Below are positions 8,933 through 17,826 of a stretch of DNA of 64,000 nt, piece by piece (positions within the stretch are counted from its first letter, which is position 1; the number at the start of each line of letters is the position of its first letter). Below the pieces are notes generated by a model, which worked only from the letters and a program-made list of their open reading frames with translations, made no database searches and was not told where the DNA came from. The stretch spans positions 1-64,000 of the forward strand of contig NZ_QJRF01000067.1 in the NCBI RefSeq assembly GCF_013393345.1, read 5' to 3'. This DNA is from Pseudomonas taiwanensis (GTDB lineage: Bacteria; Pseudomonadota; Gammaproteobacteria; Pseudomonadales; Pseudomonadaceae). Made by a program: the position numbers and the translations under genes.

Positions 8933-8941
8933 GCTCCTTTT
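8924..8941 (-). promoter_or_regulatory. Ribosome-binding site that decides the yjbE start
   Basis: AAAAGGAG (8941-8934) lies one base before the ATG at 8932 but seven bases before an in-frame GTG at 8926. Spacing of five to nine is usual, so GTG initiation giving MKKLLTLV is favoured. Both starts leave the signal peptide intact. Confidence 0.55.
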
Positions 8942-9059
8942 ATGAGCGTGTATGTCCCTAAGGAACGGTTGGTGTCGGAGGTTATGTAGAAAACACTTGT
9001 ATTGCAAGCTGAAACTGGCCCCTGATGGGGCTAAGCGCCTCATTTCAGAAGGCTTTTCC

Positions 9060-10469
9060 TTAGGCTCTGCCGTACCTGTCATCAAGGCGAACGATGTCGT
9101 CTTCGCCCAAGTAGGAGCCGGATTGCACTTCGATCAGCTCAAGCGGGATAACGCCTGGGTTTTCCAGTGCATGGACCTGCCCAATCGGTATGTAGGTGGA
9201 TTGGTTCTCGGTCACCAGGTACGTCTTGTCTCCATTGGTGACTTTGGCTGTGCCGCTGACGACAATCCAATGTTCGGCCCGATGGTGATGCATTTGCACG
9301 GATAGCTTGGCGCCGGGCTGCACCGTAATGCGCTTTACCTGGTAGCGATGGCCATTATCGATGGAGTCGTACATGCCCCAGGGGCGGTACACCTCACGGT
9401 GGTTGATGTGCTCTTCGCGGGAACCGCTCTTGAGCTGGTCAACGACTTTTTTGACGTCCTGCACGTGATCTTTGTGCGCAACCAGCACGGCGTCCTTGGT
9501 TTCGACGATCACAATGTCTTCTACGCCGACCGTGGCAACCAAACGGCTATCCGCGTGTACATAAGTGTTTCGTGAACCTTGGTCCAACACGTCACCTTTA
9601 AAGACGTTGCCTTGCGCATCCTTTTCGCTTACGTCCCAAAGCGCAGACCAGGAGCCGATATCGCTCCAACCGGCATCCAGAGGCACCATCACGGCATCCT
9701 GAGTCTTTTCCATCACCGCATAGTCAATGGAATCCTCAGGGCAGGCAGTAAAGGCTGCGGTGTCGACTCGGGTGAAGTGCAAGTCCTGGGAGCCCCCAGC
9801 CAGAGCCGTGCGGCAGGCGGCCAGAATATCGGGACGGAATTGCTGCAACTCTTCCAGGTAGCGGCTAGCCTGGAACATGAACATTCCGCTATTCCAGTAG
9901 TAATTACCGGTGGCCAGGTAGTCCTGCGCGGTCGCAAGATTCGGCTTCTCGACAAAACGGCTGACCGCAAACCCAGTGTCACCGACTCTGCACCCGCGCT
10001 CGATATAGCCGTAGCCCGTTTCCGGATGGCTGGGCACGATGCCGAAGGTGACAAGCTTGCCGGCTTCAGCCAAAGGAAGAGCGTTTAGGATGCTGCTCTG
10101 GAAGGACGACACATTCTGAATCAGGTGGTCCGCTGCAAGCACCAGCAAAATTGGATCATCCGTCTCTTGGAATGCTTGCAGTGCCGCCAGCGCAATAGCC
10201 GGGGCGGTATTACGACCTACAGGCTCGAGCAGGATCTTGGCCTTATCCATACCGAGTAGCCTAAGTTGTTCTGCGGCCAGGAATCGATGCTGCTCATTAC
10301 AGATGAGAAACGGAAGGCCGGTACCCAAACCCTCAAGACGCTTGATGGTGTCCTGCAGCATTGAAAGGTCAGAGTCTGCCAGCGGCAGAAACTGCTTTGG
10401 ATGGAGCTGCCGAGATAGAGGCCAGAGCCTTGTGCCTGAACCGCCGGAAAGAATGACGGGTGTAATCAT
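9060..10469 (-). CDS. manC: Mannose-1-phosphate guanylyltransferase / mannose-6-phosphate isomerase
   Basis: Bifunctional type II PMI-GMP enzyme (AlgA/WbpW/PslB/ManC family) that makes GDP-mannose from fructose-6-phosphate via mannose-6-phosphate and mannose-1-phosphate. 469 residues. The N-terminal nucleotidyltransferase begins [14 protein letters not shown] (residues 7-20) and carries [10 protein letters not shown]. The C-terminal cupin isomerase has [12 protein letters not shown] and the metal-binding [14 protein letters not shown]. Pseudomonads carry several paralogues; placement here argues that this copy serves the locus polymer, which therefore probably contains mannose or a GDP-mannose-derived sugar such as fucose or GDP-rhamnose. 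No dehydratase for the latter is in the window. Confidence 0.95.
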   Translation of the reverse strand: MITPVILSGGSGTRLWPLSRQLHPKQFLPLADSDLSMLQDTIKRLEGLGTGLPFLICNEQHRFLAAEQLRLLGMDKAKILLEPVGRNTAPAIALAALQAFQETDDPILLVLAADHLIQNVSSFQSSILNALPLAEAGKLVTFGIVPSHPETGYGYIERGCRVGDTGFAVSRFVEKPNLATAQDYLATGNYYWNSGMFMFQASRYLEELQQFRPDILAACRTALAGGSQDLHFTRVDTAAFTACPEDSIDYAVMEKTQDAVMVPLDAGWSDIGSWSALWDVSEKDAQGNVFKGDVLDQGSRNTYVHADSRLVATVGVEDIVIVETKDAVLVAHKDHVQDVKKVVDQLKSGSREEHINHREVYRPWGMYDSIDNGHRYQVKRITVQPGAKLSVQMHHHRAEHWIVVSGTAKVTNGDKTYLVTENQSTYIPIGQVHALENPGVIPLELIEVQSGSYLGEDDIVRLDDRYGRA

Positions 10470-10520
10470 GATTTAATCAGGAACCTAACCTAAGATGAGA
10501 GTCTTTCGAAATTATGTCTG

Positions 10521-11627
10521 CTATTTTAGCCAGCCTGTAATTAGGCGCTCATAGTCCCCAAGAATCATTTCCCAAGTAAAGGAAGTCTTGTGCCGTGTTC
10601 GACTGGAACTTTTCATTCGTGCGATAAGTTCGTCGTCTTTGAGGAGTTCGTCGAGAGCTGAGGAGCAGTCAGATTGGCTGCTAAAATACTTTCCACCATT
10701 GTCAGTAACCCATCTATTGAAGTCGTTGTCATGAGCCAAGACGGCGCAGCCGGCACCTAAAGCTTCAACCAAGGAAGGGTTTGTACCGCCTACAGTGTGG
10801 CCATGTAGATAGACTCTGCAGTAGTACCTGAGAGCTGATACTACGTCAGGATTATAGATGGCTCCTGGGAATATAACTTCATCACTAGCGGCATCCATTA
10901 CTTTTTTGTGATACACATTCTTTTGTGGCTGAAAATTTCCAAGGACGACGAGTTTGTGATTTCTCGTTCTGGAGCTGAATGCGCTCACCATTTCTAAGAA
11001 CGAGTTCTCAGGTTCTGGTCTTGCGATAATAATAGAATAATTGCCTTTCTCGAGACCGAGATTTTCAATCGCGCTAATACTTGCAGTAGAGATTGATCCC
11101 GCCCCATATGGGATCATCGTAACCTTACTGCTGGAAACTCGAGTGGAAAGATGCTGCTTGATTTTGGGATGATCTGCGATTAAGTGGTGGCCTACCCAGC
11201 AGCCAATGCGCTCATTGAGCCAGAACCAAGCCTTGGCCGGAAGGCTCCATTTGTCTCTGCGCCACTCTATACCATCCATGTTAATTAACACCGTCTGTTG
11301 CTTCAGGCGCTGTAGTAAATTAAATATGGCTGTGTTGTAGCCGAGTAGTAAAAAAATCCCATCTTGAGAGAGGGCATGCATTGTTGCTTTCCAGTCAAAA
11401 AAGATTGTGCCTAAGGCCCCACTAGTTTGAATTGGAATGTTGATCTGTTTTACTCCATTCCAGACGCTCTCATAAGTGCTGCCACTACCGTCAATTTGGC
11501 AATAGACGCTTACATCCCAACCTTGTTCAACAAGGTGGAGGGAAAGTTTCTCAGCAAAAGTCTCAAAGCCACCATGCTGTGCAGGTATCCCTCTAATCCC
11601 TAGAATGAAAAGTCTCTTCTTAGACAT
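10521..11627 (-). CDS. GT4 glycosyltransferase with DUF1972 N-domain (candidate rhamnosyltransferase)
   Basis: 368-residue retaining glycosyltransferase of GT-B fold. The N-terminal domain starts LFILGIRGIPAQHGGFETFAEKL, a pattern of the DUF1972 family. Characterised members such as streptococcal Cps2T-type enzymes transfer L-rhamnose. The C-terminal donor domain has HGHTVGGTNPSLVEALGAG, the GT4 E-x7-E region, near residue 280. With rfbBACD in the locus a rhamnosyl donor is reasonable, but specificity cannot be read from sequence. It is AT-rich compared with the flanks and overlaps the next gene upstream by eight bases. No signal or membrane segment; a cytoplasmic, membrane-associated enzyme. 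Confidence 0.85.
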   Translation of the reverse strand: MSKKRLFILGIRGIPAQHGGFETFAEKLSLHLVEQGWDVSVYCQIDGSGSTYESVWNGVKQINIPIQTSGALGTIFFDWKATMHALSQDGIFLLLGYNTAIFNLLQRLKQQTVLINMDGIEWRRDKWSLPAKAWFWLNERIGCWVGHHLIADHPKIKQHLSTRVSSSKVTMIPYGAGSISTASISAIENLGLEKGNYSIIIARPEPENSFLEMVSAFSSRTRNHKLVVLGNFQPQKNVYHKKVMDAASDEVIFPGAIYNPDVVSALRYYCRVYLHGHTVGGTNPSLVEALGAGCAVLAHDNDFNRWVTDNGGKYFSSQSDCSSALDELLKDDELIARMKSSSRTRHKTSFTWEMILGDYERLITGWLK

Positions 11628-12756
11628 GTCGCTTATATACCTGCATATGCATTTCTGCGATTATTTTCCAGTCGTGGTCTGATGTTACTTTGCTTAGCGC
11701 AGATTTTGAGATTCTGACTTGGTCATCGCTTTTGAGTGATTGAACAATTTTCTTTGCCAAGTCAACATGGTCGCCTGGCGAAAAAAGATAACCATTAACT
11801 GTATCAGTTATTATCTCCTCCATTGGGGGGAGACGCGGCGAAACTGTAATCGCTCCGTAAGACATTGCCATTAGTAGTACGCCACTTTGATATATTTTCT
11901 TGTATGGTAGAGCTATTACGTCAGCGGCAGAGTAGTAGTTGTCTACTTCGTCGTCTGGTATATACTCAATGCGGCTTAATATGGATTGGCTGAGGTTTAA
12001 TTCTTCAATTAGCTCGCTATAGCTATCAAAGGAATCCTTCCATACTTTTCCAGCAATTAGAAGTTTAGCTTGCGGCTCTCTCTCGAGAATTAAGGGTAAG
12101 GATCTTATTAGAATATCCAGGCCCTTGACTTTTTTGATTTGACCAAAGAATAAGATTATTTTTGAGTCTGTGGGGAGCCCGAGTTTATTGCGGGAGTAGA
12201 GCTTGTCTTGAGGGTTGCAGAAATTAATGTAGTTGCCGTGGGGTATCGTGGCTATTTTGATATGTTTGTTTATGTCTTTTATTGAGTTCTCAAGTTCTTT
12301 TTTTGAGAAATCATTGTGAACGATTAGTTCATCTGCCAGTTTAAATATGGCAGTTTGAATGCATTTGCTACTGGATCCTGCGAAGGCCTCTACATCGTGG
12401 ACTGTGGCGATTAGTTTTAGTCCGGATGCTTTTGAAAGTAGGCAGGTTAAAAACTCTAAAGGACCATATTGGAATAAATGTATGTGGCACAGCTTTGAGT
12501 TTCTTTTCCTGGTCGACGCCAGCGATTTCGCTAGGGCCGAGAAGTATCGGAGTAGTCTAGTTAGCTTTCTGTCTTTGCCGTAGACGCCGTTGAAGATTTT
12601 GTGAATATTGAAGCTTTCATAAGAGTGTTCTTTCGTCTCGGGGCATGTATACAGATCTACCTTGCAATTACTATCTGCTAGGCCTTTACCAAGACCGTAA
12701 TTGTAGTAGTTCATGCCACCATGGCCGCCAACTGGCTCAATTATAGATATATGCAT
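11620..12756 (-). CDS. GT4-family glycosyltransferase
   Basis: 378-residue GT-B glycosyltransferase. The start MHISIIEPVGGHGGMNYYNYGLG is the acceptor-side Rossmann domain; the donor domain has FFGQIKKVKGLDILIRSLP, LLIAGKVW and YKKIYQSGVLLMAMSYGAITVSPRLPPMEEI, typical of GT4 enzymes. It adds one sugar of the repeat unit; donor and acceptor are unknown. AT-rich like the rest of the 10.5-17.8 kb cassette, and translationally coupled to the downstream GT by overlap. Only two dedicated glycosyltransferases besides WcaJ are visible, suggesting a repeat unit of about three sugars unless genes elsewhere contribute. Confidence 0.85.
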   Translation of the reverse strand: MHISIIEPVGGHGGMNYYNYGLGKGLADSNCKVDLYTCPETKEHSYESFNIHKIFNGVYGKDRKLTRLLRYFSALAKSLASTRKRNSKLCHIHLFQYGPLEFLTCLLSKASGLKLIATVHDVEAFAGSSSKCIQTAIFKLADELIVHNDFSKKELENSIKDINKHIKIATIPHGNYINFCNPQDKLYSRNKLGLPTDSKIILFFGQIKKVKGLDILIRSLPLILEREPQAKLLIAGKVWKDSFDSYSELIEELNLSQSILSRIEYIPDDEVDNYYSAADVIALPYKKIYQSGVLLMAMSYGAITVSPRLPPMEEIITDTVNGYLFSPGDHVDLAKKIVQSLKSDDQVRISKSALSKVTSDHDWKIIAEMHMQVYKRHV

Positions 12757-13026
12757 GGTTATAAATTTCAGCTGGTTGTGGGTGTTCGCTAAGCTTTATG
12801 CTATTTAAGCGACGCCGTTATAAAGTCGGGCTTATAGGTTGTTGCAGTTTAGGGGGCGGAGTGAGTATTCAGGAGAGAACTTGGCTTATTAGCTTTTTTT
12901 TGAAAATACATTTTGTGCCTATATGTAAAAGGAGCAGTTCCCTAACGTATAGACCGAGGGCGGAAAAGCCAGAGATAATCTTCGTGAGGAATATTCATGC
13001 CGATGAGTTATGCATTGATCGTCATG
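12757..13026. other. AT-rich non-coding gap in the cassette
   Basis: 270 bases between the GH5 gene and the next glycosyltransferase with no convincing frame on either strand. It is the longest gap inside the AT-rich cassette and has runs of A/T (for example 8 T near 12893). It could hold a promoter or be the scar of a lost gene; no motif is strong enough to name. Confidence 0.4.
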
Positions 13027-14148
13027 TCACGAAGTGGGCGATTTTTTTGTAATAGAAGAGCTTGTTTCTTCTTCAATTGCATCATGGCATGTGCCAGATT
13101 TTTTGTTTTTGGTCAGATATCTTCGTATGACTGACATTTTCTTTGCGTCATCATTATATACAAAGCCCCCATCTTTTAACTCCTTTTCTGGATCCCAGAT
13201 AGAAGCTTCTCTAAAAGCGTGATAAAACCAGCTCCAGTTATTTTTTTCGAAATACTCTATTAGTCTTTCGGTATACAAAAGGCTGTCATTCGGCGCATAG
13301 TTAGATGTGCTGAACTCACCTATTATTAGATTTTCGAAATTGTTTAGCTTTCGTAGTTTTAACTCAAAGTAAGCATCTAGAGTGGCTTGGGTTCTCAGCC
13401 CAAACGGGAGTTTTGTGTTGGGTTTGAAATGGATAAGCCCCTGGTGGGTGTAGCTGCCAGGGTCATAAAAATGTATGGAGGGTCGTAGAGATTGATTAGA
13501 AAACCTTAGAAGTTCTTTCCAGTTTTCATGTTGTGCCGTGGGAATGCCTTCACTATTCATCCTGATTGTCGGTTGAATTATTAGGGTCTTACTTCCTGAT
13601 ACTTCTCTCAATTCAGAAACTATATTGGATATGAAGTTATAGTAGGTGGCCATGTTTTCTTTCTTTGGGGCGGCTTCGTTAACCAAGTCATATCCGATGA
13701 TAGTGTCTTCGTGTTTGTATCTTTCAGCGATCTCCTTGTAACTGTTAGTTACTTTTGATCTTAGTTCCTCATCGGTCCATATTTTATCATTCGGTGTCCC
13801 GCTGAAAGTTTTTTTGTTCCCGGGATACGTATGGAAATCAAGAAGTATTTTTATATTTCTTTTCTTGGCCTCCCGGATGTAATTGTCAACTTTTATTATT
13901 GCAGCGTGATTTACCGCTCCGGCTTCGGTGAAAGCGGATTCTGTGGCTAGGGATACTCGGAGAGCATTTACATTTATATGGTATAAATAGTCGAAGTCAC
14001 TGGAATTAAGCGTCAAGTCAACATTAAAACCTCTAAGAGTCTGAGGTTGGCATATATTATCGGCTGGAGTTGCTTGCAGCGGTGTCCCCATCAAGGTAAC
14101 TACGGACAGCAAGATGGCTTTCACGATGGTGCCTTCGGGTTTTATCAT
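13027..14148 (-). CDS. Secreted glycoside hydrolase family 5 (cellulase-like)
   Basis: 373-residue endoglycanase-type enzyme with an N-terminal signal peptide (VKAILLSVVTLMGTPLQATPA). Clan GH-A catalytic features are present: LLDFHTYPG near residue 103, acid/base Asn157-Glu158 in YDLVNEAAP, SIHFYDPG with His226/Tyr228, nucleophile Glu278 in IIGEFSTS, and the late Trp-Ser-Trp-Phe-Tyr. GH5 enzymes cut beta-glucans, mannans and related chains, so it may trim or release the polymer in the periplasm. The start overlaps the polymerase-like gene by 92 bases. An in-frame GTG at 14124, preceded by AAGG at good spacing, gives a shorter signal peptide and is an equally good start. Confidence 0.87.
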   Translation of the reverse strand: MIKPEGTIVKAILLSVVTLMGTPLQATPADNICQPQTLRGFNVDLTLNSSDFDYLYHINVNALRVSLATESAFTEAGAVNHAAIIKVDNYIREAKKRNIKILLDFHTYPGNKKTFSGTPNDKIWTDEELRSKVTNSYKEIAERYKHEDTIIGYDLVNEAAPKKENMATYYNFISNIVSELREVSGSKTLIIQPTIRMNSEGIPTAQHENWKELLRFSNQSLRPSIHFYDPGSYTHQGLIHFKPNTKLPFGLRTQATLDAYFELKLRKLNNFENLIIGEFSTSNYAPNDSLLYTERLIEYFEKNNWSWFYHAFREASIWDPEKELKDGGFVYNDDAKKMSVIRRYLTKNKKSGTCHDAIEEETSSSITKKSPTS

Positions 14149-15430
14149 GGATGCCTGCTATAAGGGAAATGCACATGATGGTGATTAGCTGAATGCTATC
14201 AGCTCTGAACGACCAGCCTTGCAGTCCAGTGATATGTAGGACTATAAGTGATATTGCTGCAGCTCTAATAATGTTCTGGTCTAGTTGATTGGGGCGTAGT
14301 CTAATGGTTTTCTTATACAAGCCATATGTTGATAGAAGTATAGAGAAGTAAGCGAGTAGTCCTATAATCCCTGTTTCAGATGCTATTAGTAGCACCATGT
14401 TATGCACGGGGTGCTGGAAATATCTGTACACGCCAAAATCATCATAGAAAGGCATGGCATAGATAAAGTTGTTCCATCCGACGCCAAGAATGTAATGCTC
14501 GCCTAGCATTTTTATGGCGATGTTGGCTAGAAGTAATCTAGTGGTGGTGCTGGACTCGGGGGCGTTGACAAATCTATCTTTAATGCTCTCAAACTCACTA
14601 ATCCCGTAAAGCATTACTGCGCTAAATACCAGTGCTGCGCCGTATATTATTTTTTTGTTTAGTATGATTTTCTTCCCGGTCGGTGTTTTGAACCAAAAAA
14701 GACACATGGCAAGAGTCAGGAAGTAAAGGACAATCTGCGTTCTTGAGTAAGTTAAGGTAATGCAACCAAATGCGAGAACTATGGCGAACAAGTAGATTTT
14801 TTTGTTTTTATAATACACGGCCCCTATTACTGTAAAAGGAATAAGCAGCGTGATGCAGAGGGAAAGCAGCGCTGGGTGCCTTAGTGTTCCAGTGACGCGC
14901 GTTATACCATTTTCGATGAAAAGCTCTCGGACTTGGGTGGCGTCTTCTGTAGCCTCTGCTGAGCCTGTAGATAACTGGTATAAAGAGTATAGTGTTTCTA
15001 GAATAATAAAAAGCGCTGAAAACTTAATTAAATAATTTGCTTGTAAAGGGTTTTGAAATATTCTTCTTAGCAATATCAGAAGTATAAAGAATTTAAAGCA
15101 TCTCAGAAGTTCGTAAAATGTGAATTCTGGTTTTTGTGAATTTATTATTGATAGGAATGAGAGGGTTATGAATGCAATAAATGAGATGATTAATGGGTCA
15201 TGCTTTAGTTTTAGCGAGTATTGTTTTGTAGAGGCAATTGCCAGAGCAAGCAAGAGCGCTAGTGCAAAGTCGTAAGGTGATAAAGCCAGTTCAGCACCGC
15301 CGATGTGTATTTCTTGTCCGGGAAGTCGTAGCCTGAAGTTCAGGCTGGCGGTAATAATAAAGAATGGTATTGCGAGTTGGCTGATGGAATATCTAAAGGG
15401 ATTGAGTTTTGACATGTTATCGGAGTGCAC
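14057..15430 (-). CDS. O-antigen polymerase/ligase family protein (Wzy or WaaL type)
   Basis: 457-residue polytopic inner-membrane protein with about ten to twelve hydrophobic helices. A large periplasmic loop near residues 285-345 carries GVGWNNFIYAMPF and PVHNMVLLIASETGIIGLLAY, the His-containing Wzy_C/O-antigen ligase pattern. In a locus with wzx and a WcaJ initiator the most likely role is polymerisation of the repeat unit (Wzy); a ligase role cannot be excluded by sequence. The listed start is a GTG; an ATG five codons later (15415) is equally possible, and neither has a strong ribosome site. The 3-prime end runs 92 bases into the GH5 gene, unusual for the locus. Confidence 0.8.
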   Translation of the reverse strand: MHSDNMSKLNPFRYSISQLAIPFFIITASLNFRLRLPGQEIHIGGAELALSPYDFALALLLALAIASTKQYSLKLKHDPLIISFIAFITLSFLSIINSQKPEFTFYELLRCFKFFILLILLRRIFQNPLQANYLIKFSALFIILETLYSLYQLSTGSAEATEDATQVRELFIENGITRVTGTLRHPALLSLCITLLIPFTVIGAVYYKNKKIYLFAIVLAFGCITLTYSRTQIVLYFLTLAMCLFWFKTPTGKKIILNKKIIYGAALVFSAVMLYGISEFESIKDRFVNAPESSTTTRLLLANIAIKMLGEHYILGVGWNNFIYAMPFYDDFGVYRYFQHPVHNMVLLIASETGIIGLLAYFSILLSTYGLYKKTIRLRPNQLDQNIIRAAAISLIVLHITGLQGWSFRADSIQLITIMCISLIAGIHDKTRRHHRESHLAVRSYLDGDTAASNSSR

Positions 15431-15485
15431 TAATTGGTTGCTTTGGTTTGTGTTGGGGGTGTGATTGAAAGGCTCTCTTCTTTGT

Positions 15486-16574
15486 TTAAAGTGGCGGGGG
15501 GGCTGCAGGATGTTTTCTGTTGTATGTCAGTATGGCGGCTCTTAAGTTTTTTAGTGCGTCATTCACCTCTATTTGCTTGCGATCTTTTACATCGTCTGTC
15601 ACGGGAGTATATATGGGGTTGTAGTCGAGGATCGCTCTGTTTTCAATTAATCTGTCTAGGCAATCGTGCTCGGAAACCAGTTTTTTGTTTTTGTTAGAAT
15701 AGTTGAATATTGCGAAAGGCGTTTTACGCTCAAGGGCTATAACTGCTGGGTGTAGTCTCACGGTAAGCAAGAATTTGCAGTAGTTTATTGCCTTGATAGA
15801 TTCTCGAGTGCTACTTCCTGAGATTATTTCTACTTCAATGCCAGAGGCCTCAAAAACTTTGGCGCATTCAGTGACAATGCCACTGTCAATGGCTGGGTCG
15901 GCATTGAGAATGACTATTTTTTGTAGGTGGAGATGTTTAACTATTTTATGGGCTAGCGCTGTCAGTTCTAAATTTGTCTCGTGATAAATATTGGGATAAC
16001 TATCTAAACTCCTTGGGCAATAGAGAAGATAGTCTGATGCAAGGGGAGTGTTCAGATTGTCGTCAGTGCTGGTGTAAGCGTGTGCGAGATCATGGGTAAT
16101 ATATATTCTTTCTTTGTTTTTTGGATTTGTTGCATGGAATGCTTTTTGGGAGTCTAAGTCTCGCGCATAAATTCTGCTGGAGATTTTTGATGCTAAATAC
16201 ATGCAGAGTTTTGTTTTAAACTTGCGGTAACGGTCTACTCCGATTCCGAAATAATATACTTGGCAGCCTAGAAGTTTAGCTAGCGCCATGTATTTGACAC
16301 CGCCGGTTCCTCCTTCGTCCATGAAACATGTTCCACCGCCCCAGATTATCGCGGCACTTGATCGGAATGATCTTACGATCTTTGCGAGGTTCTTCTGTGA
16401 AGCCTGGATTACAGTTATATTTCGATCTTGAATAAAACTCTGTTCTTCTAGTTCTTCTTTGGCGCCATAGGTAAGGATGTCAATGGAGAATCCTTCAAAT
16501 CTACTGATCAAGGCGTTGAGCATCAGAAGGTCGCCGAAATTACTTCCGTAATAACCAATAATGCAGATTTTCAT
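15486..16574 (-). CDS. Polysaccharide pyruvyl transferase family protein
   Basis: 362 residues of the CsaB/WcaK/AmsJ family, which adds ketal pyruvate from phosphoenolpyruvate to a sugar of a polymer repeat unit and so adds negative charge. Family marks are the N-terminal CIIGYYGSNFGDLLMLNALI, AAIIWGGGTCFMDEGG near residue 85-100, GIGVDRYRKF, and the C-terminal RLHPAVIALERKTPFAI with the conserved Arg-x-His. Cytoplasmic. Its start overlaps the wzx stop by four bases. AT-rich. It predicts an acidic, pyruvylated polymer. Confidence 0.85.
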   Translation of the reverse strand: MKICIIGYYGSNFGDLLMLNALISRFEGFSIDILTYGAKEELEEQSFIQDRNITVIQASQKNLAKIVRSFRSSAAIIWGGGTCFMDEGGTGGVKYMALAKLLGCQVYYFGIGVDRYRKFKTKLCMYLASKISSRIYARDLDSQKAFHATNPKNKERIYITHDLAHAYTSTDDNLNTPLASDYLLYCPRSLDSYPNIYHETNLELTALAHKIVKHLHLQKIVILNADPAIDSGIVTECAKVFEASGIEVEIISGSSTRESIKAINYCKFLLTVRLHPAVIALERKTPFAIFNYSNKNKKLVSEHDCLDRLIENRAILDYNPIYTPVTDDVKDRKQIEVNDALKNLRAAILTYNRKHPAAPPPL

Positions 16575-17761
16575 TTTGCAAATGTCTTTCTGTAGATTTT
16601 TATATAAAGGGAGGCAGTAAGCAGTTCGCCGATTAGTATGCTGGCTCCAATCCCGTATGCGCCATATTTGTATAGGGAAACAATTAATGCTGCTTGGGCG
16701 AAAAGGCCGAAGGCAGATGCAGATATTTTCTTTTTTACCAGTTCTTCAGAAAGTATTGCTGCGCCGATTCCTGTAATAAAGAATCTTACAGGTATTGCAG
16801 GGCAAACGGCTCTTAATAGGTCGATTGCTTGCTGGTACTGCGCACCAAAGAGAAGGGTTACTATTGGGTCGCTTGCCATGTAAATCAATGCGGACGCGAG
16901 GAGGCCAGCGAAGAAGGACACAAGTGAGAGTGTAATTGGCTTTTTTTTCTCTGCGTTACTTAGGGTATGGAAGCGCTTTTGGAGATATGTGCCGAATATT
17001 GTGTTTGGTGCAATATATAATGCAGCAGTCAGGGTGTTGCATATTGCCATGTGGCCTGCTGCTTGTACTCCATGAATGCTACCAATTAGTGTTGTTGAAA
17101 GCTGGATCTGGGCCATATTTATAGAGCCGTTTACGGAGTACTTGAGTGATGACTTGATATACTCAAGCATCCCGCTGGGTGCTCTTTTTACGGACTCATT
17201 ACTTATTGGCATCTTTCTTATGGAAAAGATGTAGAGAGCCATGCTTGCCAGATTTGCTGCGCCAATCAGAGCAGCGGCAACTGCTACTCCTGCTGGCGAG
17301 AACAACAGTGCAGAAGCTAGGGTTGCGCGCATACTAGGAAGGGTGGTTTGACTTATGGCAATCGTCTTTGCTGAGTTTTTTATCTGGCCTAGTGTCGTGA
17401 GAATCGATTGTGCTGATAAGGCGAATATGGCTGTAGATAAAATTACGGAGTAGGTGAGGGGTATCCCATAAAAGATCAGCGTTAGACTGCAAGTTAAGTA
17501 CGAAATGCTGCTTATAAACAGTGTGCTTGCGATAGCTGTCTTTACTAGTTCGTAAGACTCTGCAGGTGAGATGCTTGCTCTTCTAAGGAGCAAACTTGAA
17601 ATTCCGCTGCTCGAGAACGTACCTATGATTATGGTTATCGAGTTCGCTAGTGCAAGCAGGCCGAAATCTTGAGGTTCAAGGTTCCTGCTCAAAATTACTT
17701 GTAAAATAAAAGTCGCGAAAGCAGCGCCGAAAGATGCAATGAGGGTGAGTATTGCTTTCAA
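16571..17761 (-). CDS. wzx: Wzx-type oligosaccharide flippase
   Basis: 396-residue MATE-like/PST-family membrane protein with about twelve hydrophobic helices, start FGAAFATFILQVILSRNLEPQDFGLLALANS. The early EPQDFG turn after helix 1 is typical of Polysacc_synt lipid-linked oligosaccharide flippases. It would turn undecaprenyl-linked repeat units to the periplasm for Wzy. Slightly shorter than the usual 410-480. It is coupled to the pyruvyl transferase and is the first gene of the AT-rich cassette after the MBL gene. Confidence 0.87.
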   Translation of the reverse strand: MKAILTLIASFGAAFATFILQVILSRNLEPQDFGLLALANSITIIIGTFSSSGISSLLLRRASISPAESYELVKTAIASTLFISSISYLTCSLTLIFYGIPLTYSVILSTAIFALSAQSILTTLGQIKNSAKTIAISQTTLPSMRATLASALLFSPAGVAVAAALIGAANLASMALYIFSIRKMPISNESVKRAPSGMLEYIKSSLKYSVNGSINMAQIQLSTTLIGSIHGVQAAGHMAICNTLTAALYIAPNTIFGTYLQKRFHTLSNAEKKKPITLSLVSFFAGLLASALIYMASDPIVTLLFGAQYQQAIDLLRAVCPAIPVRFFITGIGAAILSEELVKKKISASAFGLFAQAALIVSLYKYGAYGIGASILIGELLTASLYIKIYRKTFAK

Positions 17762-17826
17762 TTTTTGAGAATTTCTAAGTTATCTGATATAGCCTTTTAG
17801 GCTCTGCTGCGTATCGTAATGAAAAG

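Noticed and set aside
12798-13052. 84-codon plus-strand frame between the GH5 and GT genes
   Set aside because: No start context, no recognisable motif, opposite to the operon direction and partly over the GH5 3-prime end.
10470-17826. Insertion sequence or phage origin for the AT-rich cassette
   Set aside because: No transposase, integrase, terminal inverted repeats or attachment-like duplications seen at either edge; composition alone does not show the mechanism.
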